Assembly (NCBI GenBank): GCA_028023455.1 | Contig: JAQFVV010012424.1 | Coordinates: 62,001 to 126,000 of the forward strand | Length of the DNA: 64,000 bases | Direction of reading: 5' to 3' | From: Epiperipatus broadwayi | Taxonomy: Eukaryota > Onychophora > Udeonychophora > Euonychophora > Peripatidae | Shown: in pieces, positions 37,477-47,637 of the stretch | Layout: each line of letters opens with the position of its first letter | Numbering within the stretch: the stretch's first letter is position 1 | The notes under the pieces: model-generated | Seen by the model: only the letters and a program-made list of their open reading frames with translations | What the model was told of the DNA's origin: nothing | Database searches by the model: none | Made by a program: the position numbers and the translations under genes

Positions 37477-38781
37477 GTTATAAAACTATATATATCCCAT
37501 CTGTGCTTCCCTGACCATCAAAAATCTACACATCTTCTCCCTGTCTGACACCTATTCTGACCAACTGACTGATTTGCTTTTCACCTTATTATGCATTACA
37601 AATACAACAAAAAAAATTTTTTATATCCTTATTTAATGAACTACACAACAATAATCTATATAGTGCATGTCTGTCTGTAATAGCCCAAATTATACATTCA
37701 TCCATTCTCCTAGAAATCCGACAGATATTGACAGTCCACAGAATGACTAGTTCACAATCCTGAGATAAATAAAAGAATTCAGTCACAACACTATAATCAC
37801 ACAATGAATCACGAGCACTCAGAAGATCATCCCAATTCGGTCACTATTAACTACTACAACCCTTGATTGAATGAAGCAAACTCTGTTGCAATAAAAGAAG
37901 TATTAAGTCTTAGGGGCTAAAATAGATAAACTATGCCTTGCTCTGTCTCTTGGAGTCTTATGTGGCAAATATCAAGGAATGCCCTGCTTATTATAGACTA
38001 CAAAAACGAAACCTTGCTCTCTCTCTTGGAGACTTATAGGCTGATATCATGGCAGGACTACTGTTAACTGCTTCATGATAAAATAAGAATAACATATAAA
38101 CTTGATTGGAAAACTATGCCGTGCTCTCTCTCTTGGAGACTTATAGGCTGGTATCATGGCAGGTCTGCTGTTAACTGCTTCATGATAAAATAAAGATAAC
38201 ATATAAATTGGGTTGGAGCAGTGAATGGGTTTGATCATTCATAAGTTACACGAAATACATAGCATTCTCAAGGCAATGACAAAACTCTCCACTCATCATC
38301 AAAACTGCAATCTAACCAACCAAACTCCAACGATCAACCATCCAATCAAACCTCTAAAATCATAGACTTTTTACAAAATGAACTCCCCAAACACCCATGA
38401 GACCACTATTCCATAATTCATCACTATTACTATGCCTATCCTATCTGGCAATAAATCATTTTAATGTTCCACAAAAAAATTCTATTATTTATTTCACCTT
38501 TGTCTTAAGTTGTGATATTCATCTCTATTTTCAAAATTGATAAAAAAAAACAAGCTGTTTTATGGCTGTACCCATTTTATCATCATCAATGAAAAATTAA
38601 ATCATATTAAACATCATCATCTAAAATAAGACTGTTTGGCCAAGAAAATTTTGTAAGACAAAAAAAAAAATTTTTTACTGAGAAAAAAAAAATTTTACTA
38701 AAAAAAATTTCTCTATTTTTAACCACACATCTCCTATCATTCTATAGACTCCCTTTTTCAGGTATATGGTAATATATCATA
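37477..38781 (-). other. 5' leader of the retroelement, with 107-bp tandem repeat
   Basis: Untranslated stretch between primer site and first gag-like ATG. It holds a direct repeat with 107-bp period: the block GCTCTCTCTCTTGGAGACTT at about 38016 and 38122, followed in each by TTAACTGCTTCATGATAAAA. A third diverged copy starts near 37938. Retroelement leaders often hold packaging signals. That role here is inference only. Confidence 0.65.
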
Positions 38782-38799
38782 GCCCCAGTTGGGCATCCA
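38782..38799 (-). other. Primer binding site, tRNA-Lys-like (degenerate)
   Basis: The minus strand reads TGGATGCCCAACTGGGGC, one base after the LTR end GTTACA. The canonical site for tRNA-Lys1,2 is TGGCGCCCAACGTGGGGC, and this site differs by about one insertion, one deletion and one substitution. The exact canonical form is present at 60632 in the second element. Confidence 0.7.
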
Positions 38800-38800
38800 T

Positions 38801-41800
38801 TGTAACAAATTAAAGGTGGTTCAAAATTGTAGATTCAATTGTACCATACCAATGAGTTGAAAAGAAATAAGTAAAGGAGTCCATAGTAACATATTAAAGA
38901 ATCAAAAAAATTCAAACATTATTAAAATCTCAAATATTCCAGTATCAATAATTATAAGCAAATTATTAATAACAAGTATTATAACTCAGATATATGAAAT
39001 CACGTGAGGTGAGTACACTAGTAATTCAATAAAATATAACTCAGGTATACAGACAGTAGATCTTATCCACTTTCATTTCTTGGTTTGATGCTAAGTGCAT
39101 GTTTAAACAAATACTAAGTGAATATGGTCTAGCAGGGCGCCACTAGATTATCTGAATCTAGACACAGTTATATCTAATAACCTTTCACATGTACCGAGTT
39201 TGAATCTCTTCTTGGTACTTTATTTCTAATAAAAATGGGAGATTTTGCTTTTTGAGCCATATCACTATACGCACTAATATTTAGGTAAAAGTAAAACTAT
39301 AAACCAAAGTGGAGTTCATTAGACATAAATCATTTCTCAGATCTTAACATAACAAATGTGTTTCAATATTTTTATAAGTTTACTAGCTCAGATTATATAT
39401 AACTAATTTAGGATGGCAATTCACTCATCCTTGCATGAAATAGATGACGGGATGTGGTTATAATGATACTAAGAAATCACTAAATATTATAAAATCAATA
39501 TTTATTTATGGCCTTTAAACAGTTAAACAGCTCATTAATTAAAACGTTGATGACGATGATGATGATGATAATAATGACAATAATGACAAGGGTTTCAACT
39601 ACAGCTCTAGGACTAAGCCTAAACATAAAACTAATTTTTATAAAGAAATTCATAATTATTGCTTAATTTTAGCATATTTACTTATATCTTAAATAACTAA
39701 TATTCCACCACTGATGATGATGAATAATCACACTTAACAAAGACTACACTTAATGAAATATATACGCCTCGTTTAATAAAACAAACTAATATTTATTACT
39801 GCATTTCTAACATATACATAAAAATTTCTAGATAAACATGAAAATTGACATGAATAATAATTGATTATATAACAATCCTCTTCAAGTTCTTCCCCCTTTC
39901 CCTTCAAATGTATTTTGTATTAAGTTGGATGTCACATTGACCATGATTTTCACTCCGTGAGAAAAGTATTTCAAGAAAAAAAAATATTATCCGCTCATTA
40001 GCACACATACTTTATAAATCTAACATGTAAGTAGAATGTTAAAAAAAAATGTTAATAGAATTGAAAGAGCAAGTTCTTAGAAACAAGTTTTAAATTATTT
40101 TCTCCCCCTCTCTTCTACCTCTGAAATGCTATACTTAACTTGAAACAAAATAATCTAATATTCTAATACTACTTATTATTTCACATTCACTCGCAATTAT
40201 ACACATATAAAAATATTACTATGTATGTGCGTGTTTTATCCCATAATAACAAAATATTATTTAAAACCAAAATAATAATAATATACTAGTTAAAACTAAA
40301 ATCATAATACCATAAAAAAAAATTGTTTTACACATTAATATTTTTCATAACTGTAAAATTAATAAACAAATAATTTTGATACATTCAAGATCATTTATGA
40401 AGCTCAAAGTTATTATTAGTAAGACATTCTTGTTTTTAATTGATCTGAATAGTCTTTAAAAGTTCTTTAAATAAAATATACCACTTTATTGCTAAAATGT
40501 TTATTAAGACTCTGATATCATAAAGAAAATAGATATAAAAGGTCATATTACCGATCTTTTGTTTGTGGTGAATTTCCAAGGGTTCAAACTTGTCTTGTAT
40601 AATGTCTATATTTCTGCAGCTACCATTTCCGTTTTACATGGGAACAATCTCTTTCTTGAGGTGTATAACTATTTGATGATGATGACTCTATTGAGGTTAT
40701 TTACTTTAGTGGACAATTTGGAAATCATTATATTAATTTTTCTTCTCTTCCTGTCAAGCATGATTCTTTTAGTGGATGAAATACAGCAGTTGTTTTCACA
40801 TTTATAAATTTTCTTGAGTTTAAAATCAGTTGTTGGAACAATTAATTGGACTTGATGATTAATATTTATCAGTAGATTAATTCATCTTCTTTGAATGCAG
40901 GAGAATGCTTTCTTCCTTCTATTAAAAACATCTTATTTCTCTGGTCAGTTGAAAGGTGTAGAATATTATTTTAGACACAACATCTTTCCTTTCCTATGTA
41001 ATGTGCAGCTTCCCCCAGATGGTCCGGAAAACATGGGACATACATATAATTTTTCTAGCCAGCCATTTCTTATATTTTCAACATTCAATTTAATAGTCTA
41101 ATAATCTGAATCATAATCAAAAAAAATAATTCTTCAAGACAGCTTTTTATATCCAATTTTTAGCTAACTTAACCAATCAGAGATAGCGTCACTTGCTATT
41201 TTTGGACAAATTCGTTTTAATTAGATCTCTAATTTATTTCAACTAAATTATTTTTCAACTGAAAAGTTTAATCCTTTTTCCAGACACTTGTTTTTTTAAA
41301 AAAAAAAATAGACTTAATCCTTATTTCCTTTCTTTTTTTTACATCTAGGTAACACTTCAAATTTTTGAGCTTCCTTCTTTAGATCTTAAGATAAGACAAT
41401 TTCAAAATTAGATTAAGCTCCCAAAGTGACAAACAATCATTTACAAAAACAAAATTGCTACAAATAGATATCTGATTCAACAGATTTCCTCTTTTAACAT
41501 AAAATTGTACAAAAAAAAAATAATTTGACAGATTCAACCCTTCCTTTTCTTTCAATATTTAATAAATGTAAATTTCTGTATATAATGTACACACATACTT
41601 CCTTATTTCAAATCATTCATAAACTAACATTAAATAATATAATTGCTAGCTTACTAATTATAACCCTATTATTTAATTAAATCTGTAACTTTTAAATCCC
41701 AATTACAATTATAGAAAAAAAAATAGAAGCATAGAATAAGATAATAGAATTGATCAAGCATAGGTTAGTTTTCAAGAAAGTTAAAATGTTGAATAGTTGA

Positions 41801-42121
41801 AATATAAAACAATTAAATAGCTTACACATACACTGCCTATACGTATGCGTTATAACTTTGCTTTTTAACAGAAAATTTAAATATTAAATGTGTGTACTGC
41901 TATTTTTGAGATTTATTAACACACAAACAAGAAAAGCATATAATTGCTGTCCCACTCTCTTTCTGTCTAAAGCGTTTAAAATTTTGATCTGGTAGGGTTT
42001 GAACTTGGATGCCCTACAGCTTCTTTTATGGTTATATAAAAATGTGATGATGATTTTTGGTTTACCTTTTCTACATGCACATTACTATAAATTTGGCTAA
42101 TGACCAAATTGTAATGGCACA
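38801..42121 (-). repeat. 5' LTR (right copy), about 3.32 kb
   Basis: Partner of 31691-35159. In element sense it begins TGTGCCATTACAATTT and ends with TTTGTTACA. It carries the same internal landmarks, such as TGATGACGATGATGATGATG and the block around GGTCATATTACCGATC. Its size is well above the few hundred bases to about 1.5 kb of most animal LTR elements. The low divergence from its partner suggests a fairly young insertion. Confidence 0.8.
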
Positions 42122-42829
42122 ATATATATATTTGCTCTTTAATAAAGCTTAAATTCTATTTGAGATTTAGCTGTCAGAAACCTGGCCTTAGTAAAAATTG
42201 TGGTGTTTGTAAATTAACTTTATTCTAATCTACATAAATACATAAAAGATGCATAATTATTACAGAACATTTAGTAGCTCAGCCTAATGGATGAAATTTG
42301 CCTTACTTAAAATGCATAAAATGGGCAATTTATATATACTTTTCCCCAATAACCATAATCATGTATTTGAAGAAAATATAGTGATAAAAATAATTCTTAC
42401 ATACATGCAACATTTGTTAAAAGACAGCACTAGCAAATATCAATAGAAAAATGGATCAGCATGTTCCTATATGTGGAAATATTTGTGTTTCACAGATTGG
42501 TTTGTAGTCATCAAAAAACTCACCTCTATAATTTTTTTTGGAGTTAGAATAACCATACTCATTTTTGATTTGCTGTTTATTATTATTATTAAAAGAATAA
42601 AATAAATATATTTTTCCTTAAATAAACGAACATAAACTAGTAAAATGGAACTTTGATAATATTTTAAATCTGCCTTAACAGAATGCATTTAGAATGAAAA
42701 AATATAATAAACTTTTCTAAAAAGTTTTTGGTTAGATGAATCACTTATCAAATTATGAAGATGATAAAGTAGTTATGTTTAAAAAAAAAAAAATGAAAAT
42801 AAAGCTAAGAATCTATGTTTACAGAAAGA
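42122..42829. other. AT-rich DNA, no gene seen
   Basis: Nothing recognisable between the retroelement edge and the satellite-like array. Confidence 0.45.
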
Positions 42830-43677
42830 TCTTTCTTAAAAGTTCAAATATGTAATATAGGGAGCATACCAATAGCCCAAGCAAGCTCTTATTTAATAAG
42901 TGCAGTAAGAGAAAATATTTAAAATCTCTATGTAGAATATTCTTATTCCCAGACCATTTGGTTTCGAGCTTATGGCTCACCTCAGTAAAGAGCTAGAATA
43001 TTCAGACACTAGATTTAAAATATCAACTCAAAACCCAGCACTTAATTTAATTCAAAACTATTAAGAAGAAAATTTGAAATTTTCAGACATAAAAATGACT
43101 TTAAATCAAGCTATCTAACTCAAATAGCTATATGGGACCGAACGAAATTCAGATCTACTGTATATTAATAGACTTAGCATCGCTAAAGCCTTAAAAGTAA
43201 AATTATAATAATCAATAAAGCAAGTCATATATAACTGAAATGAGCCATAACTCAAAACCAAATTGGTCTGGGCATAAGAATATTCTAGATAGAGATTTTA
43301 AATATTTTCTCTTATTGCACTTATTAAATAAGAGCTTGTTTGACCTATTATATGCTCTCTAAGCTTTTTAAAAGTAATGTCATGTTATATATGATTTGTT
43401 TTATTGATTATTATTATTTTACCTTTAAGGCTTTGGTGATGCTAAGGCTATTAATATATGGTAGATCTGAATTTGGTTCAGTTCCATATAGCTATTTGAG
43501 TTAGATAGCTGGATTTAGACATTTTTATGTCTGAAAATTTCAGGTTTCTTCTCAATAGTTATGTATTAAATAAGTGCTGGTTTTTGAGTTGATATTTTAG
43601 ATCTAGTGTCTGAATGTTCTAGCACCTCACTGAAGTGAACCATAAGCTCGAAAACAATTCATCTGGCGATAAGAATA
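42830..43677. repeat. Satellite-like units, one inverted then one direct
   Basis: A unit of about 400 bp is present in reverse orientation at about 42830-43236 and in forward orientation at about 43237-43677. Landmarks are TTAAATATTTTCTCTTA, CACTTATTAAATAAGAGC, AGCTATTTGAGTTAGATAGC, TTTTAGATCTAGTGTCTGAA and CATAAGCTCGAAA. The forward array resumes after the hAT element. It has no coding content. Confidence 0.8.
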
Positions 43678-43685
43678 TTCTAGAT

Positions 43686-46557
43686 CAGCGTTTCTTAAAC
43701 TGTGGGTCACAAAGCGAAAAGTTGGGGGCACAAAAATTTAATTCAGATACATGAATTTAAAGAAATATTAGTCCCAATCCCTTCATTATCTTTAATTTAA
43801 TATATTATGTTTTCTATACAGCGCAATTATAAAATCGTAATGATGGCCAAATTGAGCTGTAAATAATATTTACATATTGAAAAATAATACTAAATGCATC
43901 ATAATAATGGTGTCGCATTGCAATTTCAGCATATAAGTTATTCCAAAATCAAAATATATGCTGCAGTGTCGAGAATAAGTTGGCACCACTGTGATTATAT
44001 AATACATTTCCGGTCAAGTTATTTGTTTCGGTTTCATTTCAACAAATGTCCACATCACAAGAACAATACAATATTGTATTTTACTGTTTTACTCGACTAA
44101 GGTTAGTATTTATTTGAATAAATATTATGAAAGATGTTATTTTTTATATATAAAAATGCTTGTATACTTTTTTTTCTCACTTTTTTATTCAAAATTTATC
44201 ATCCTATTAGTTATTATAAAAATTTATTTTTTATTTGAAACTTATTGTCATTTATTTATTAACAAGTAAAAACATATTCCTATTTTTTAAACTTAACAGG
44301 TAATTTATAATTGATTTATTGATATTTTTTAAATATTAAAAAATAAAACATACGGGGATATTAAAAAATAGAACATATGGGAGTAAATATGCTTCGTATA
44401 ATTAAACAAAAAACACGGCTGCCACTTGGTGTCTCTGCTAACTAATAAGTACTGTTATTTTATTTATATTTTAGGATAAAAATACTTTTTACCCATGGAT
44501 AAATGGTTGAACTTGAGTACCAAAGGTAATGATGCAGATGGCAATGCTACAAAGTCTCTTCAAGCAGGATCTCGTAATCAGAAAGAGGCATCTAAGATGC
44601 GAAAAAGAAAATATGATGAGACATTTCTCCAATTTGGCTTTACTTTCAACAACTGTGATGGTAATGAACAACCTCTTTGTTTAATTTGCAATAATGTTTT
44701 GTCTATGGAGAGTATGAAACCATCAAAATTAAAAAGGCATTTTGAATCCAAGCATCCTTCATATGTCAATAAACCAAAAGAATATTTCAAACAACTGTTA
44801 TAAACTTCAAATAAAGAAAAACAATATTTTGAGAAATTTATAACTGTTAATGAAAAAATATTTACTGGCATCATATGAAGTTTCATATCTGATTGCTAAA
44901 AATAAAAAGCCATACACCATTGGAGAAGATCTTATACTACCTGCTGCTATTAAAATGGTAGAAATACTTCACAGAAGTAAATATGGTGATGAAATTCGGA
45001 AAATTCTTTTATCAAATAACACTGTCCCTAATAGAATTTCTTAAATTAGCAATAACCAATTTGAGCAACTTATTACTAGACTTAAAGAAAGCCCAATATT
45101 TACAATTCAGTTGGATGAAACAACTGATATTTCAAAAATAGCTCAATTATTAGTATATGTCAGATACATTTATAAAGAAAACATTGAGGAAGAATTGTTA
45201 TTTTGTCGTTCTTTGGAAGAACATACAAGAGGGGAAGACATATATAATAAAGTAGACAAATTTTTTAAAACTGAAGGTTTAGAATGGAAAAATTGCTTTG
45301 GAGTATGCACAGATGGTGCAAAAGCAATGACTGGTGAAAATATTGGTTTTAAATCATTTGTTAAAGCTTCTGGTAATAATCATGTAACTTTTACACACTG
45401 CCTGATCCATCGAGAGGCCCTTGCAGCAAAAAAAAAAAATAGCAATGGAATTGAATGATGTGCTTCAGGATGCTGTCAAAATTATAAACTTTATTAAAAG
45501 CCATGCCCTTAACAGCCGTTTATTTTCAAATCTTTGTAAAGACATGGACTCTGAATACAAAAATTTATTATTACATGCAGAAGTAAGATGGATGTCAAGA
45601 GGGTGAAGTTTAAGAAGATTATTGTTATTAAAAGAAGAAATTATTGTATTTTTAACCGAACAAAAATCTGATCTTGCTGCTCTTTTTCAAAATGACTTAT
45701 GGCTATCAAAGCTGTGCTATTTGTCTGATATTTTTGAGAAGCTAAATGATCTTAACTTGTCTCTTCAAGGAAAAAATAGCAATATTTTTACTTCGAATGA
45801 TAAAATTGAAGGTTTTATTAAAAAGATCAACATTTGGAAGAATAGGGTGGAAAATGATTCATTGGAAATGTTTTCGACTATTGACAATTTTATAATTGAA
45901 AAAAATAATTGTAAAACTTTAATTGCAAAAATTATTATAGATCACTTAAAAACCCTAGAAACACAGTTTTGCAAATACTTTATATCAAATTTAGATTTCA
46001 AAAAGTTATCTTGGATTCAAAGACCATTTTTGATTGACATTAATGAGATTAATAACCTGCCATATAAAGCCCAAGAGGAATTTGCTGAGCTATCAAGTGA
46101 CTCAAACTTAAAACTTGACTTTCCACAAAAATCCTTGACTGAATTCTGGATCAGAGCTAGGACTGAATTTCCCACAATTTCTGAAATGGCATTAAATGTT
46201 CTTCTGCCATTCAGCACCACATACTTATGTGAAATGACTTTTTCAGCTTTAATGTATATTAAATCCAAATATCGTTCAACGCTGAAAAACGTTGAAGATG
46301 CTTTACATCCAGCAGTATCAAATATTTCACCAAGATTTAAATTGTTACGCAGCAAAAAAACAAGCACATCTGTCTCATTAAAACGTGATTTTCTTTCATT
46401 AATTTTTGTATACTTAAAACAAATCCTAAAACTACTTATTTTCATATGTATATTGTTTACCAAAGAAATAAATTATTTATGAGAATATTTATTTCTATAT
46501 CTATTTTATATCTAATATCTGGGGTCGCGAATAAATCTTGATGATAAAAAGACGCTG
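43686..46557 (+). mobile_element. hAT transposon (ZBED5-like), 2.87 kb, complete ends
   Basis: The terminal inverted repeats start CAGCGTTTCTTAAACTG on the left and, reverse-complemented on the right, CAGCGTCTTTTTATC. The subterminal TGGGTCAC / GGGTCGCG motif typical of hAT is present. The octamer TTCTAGAT flanks the element at 43678-43685 and 46558-46565, an exact 8-bp target duplication diagnostic of hAT insertion. The insertion lies at a unit boundary of a satellite-like array. The transposase inside is broken. Confidence 0.92.
44495..46381 (+). pseudogene. Dead hAT transposase, ZBED5-like
   Basis: The first frame starts MDKWLNLSTKG and carries a BED-type zinc finger (PLCLICNNVLSMESMKPSKL then KRHFESKHP). 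The next frame has LDETTDIS (the first catalytic Asp region), then FGVCTDGAKAMTG and HCLIHREALA of the RNase H-like core. The last frame has the hAT C-terminal dimerisation region with LLPFSTTYLCEMTFSAL and IKSKYRSTLKNVEDAL. Lesions are a TAA at 44801-44803, a frameshift before 44850, a TAA at 45042-45044, a frameshift in the A-tract near 45427, a TGA at 45604-45606, and a probable extra A near 46355 that shifts the last codons. The family length (about 600 residues) is otherwise nearly complete. Not able to make active transposase. Confidence 0.9.
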
Positions 46558-46565
46558 TTCTAGAT

Positions 46566-47140
46566 ACAGATTTAAAATATTTTCTCTTACCGCACTTATT
46601 AAATAAGAGCTTGTTTGAGCTATTGGTACACTCCTTATATTATATATTTGTAAATACAAGCTTTTTAAAAATAACATCATGTTATATATGACTTGCTTTA
46701 TTGATTATTATAATTTTACTGTTAAGGCTTTGGCGATGCTAAGACTATTAATATATGGTAGATTTGAATTTGATTCAGTCCCATATAGCTATTTGAGTTA
46801 GATAGCTGGATTTAAAAATATTTTTATATCTGAAAAATTTCATATTTTCTTCTCAAGTTAAGTATTAAATAAGTGCTGGGTTTTGAATTGATATTTTAGA
46901 TCTAGTGTCTGAATGTTCTAGCTCCTCACTGAGGTGAGCCATAAGCTCGAAACCAATTGATGTGGGGATGAAAATATTCTAGATAGAGATTTTAAATATT
47001 TTCTCTTACCACACTTATTAAATAAGAGCTTATTTGAGCTATTGGTAAGCTCTCTATATTACATATTTGTAAATACAAGCTTTTTAAAAGTAATGTCACA
47101 TTACATATGACTTGCTTTATTGATTCTTATAAGTTCAATA
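46566..47140. repeat. Satellite-like units continuing after the hAT
   Basis: A full forward unit runs from 46566 to about 46978, and a partial one from 46979 to about 47140. Both begin with the TTAAATATTTTCTCTTAC block. They continue the array at 43237-43677, showing that the hAT split a pre-existing tandem array. Confidence 0.8.
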
Positions 47141-47191
47141 TTTATATTCTACTATATACTTGTACAAATTAAATGGAAGTAAATTATCTTT

Positions 47192-47440
47192 CTGCAAGCT
47201 ATGAATAAACAACACTCTTATGTCAATGCTAATAAAGAATAAGTAGCTATCTATTCCTTAAGCTTTGATGTTATTTAAGCGAGCATTCATTAACATTTCC
47301 GGAAATAGAATATGATATTTATATATTAGCCAGATTTTTAAATATTTACCATAAAAGCTTAAGGGATAAGTAGTCATCCATTCTTTATTAACACGTATTG
47401 ATATATGAGAGCTGTTTATTCATAGCTCTTTAATTTGCAG
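47192..47440. repeat. Fold-back element of about 250 bp
   Basis: The left arm (47192-47278) and right arm (about 47345-47440) are reverse complements with small gaps. They share CTGCAA, CTATGAATAAAC, TAATAAAGAAT and CCTTAAGCTTT. The loop is about 65 bp. MITE-like; no clear target duplication. Confidence 0.65.
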
Positions 47441-47637
47441 ATATATATTGGAATATAAGTATTTATTATTTACATTTATTATACGCTTGTATAATATGAT
47501 TTTTTAATTTTTTTTTGATAAAAGTCATTTATTATTATTTAAGTGATGTTATCTCATTGATATTTCTACTGCTGAAAATGAACTTGATTGTTCAAAAACC
47601 AACAGACAGATGGTAATTATAAATCAAAATAATGTAT

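Larger units (their letters stand above)
31691..42121 (-). mobile_element. Giant-LTR, gag-only retroelement (minus strand)
   Basis: Two long direct repeats (31691-35159 and 38801-42121) with TG...CA termini bracket a 3.6-kb interior. In minus-strand sense the order is 5' LTR, a tRNA-Lys-like primer binding site starting one base after the LTR, a leader of about 1.3 kb, a broken gag-like coiled-coil region, a 385-codon ORF, a polypurine tract and the 3' LTR. Both outer flanks are (AT)n, so a 4-6 bp target duplication is compatible but not provable. No protease, reverse transcriptase, RNase H or integrase frame is visible. The layout matches large terminal-repeat non-autonomous elements that keep a gag-like gene (TR-GAG-like or LARD-like), which would need enzymes from a relative. 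Confidence 0.85.
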
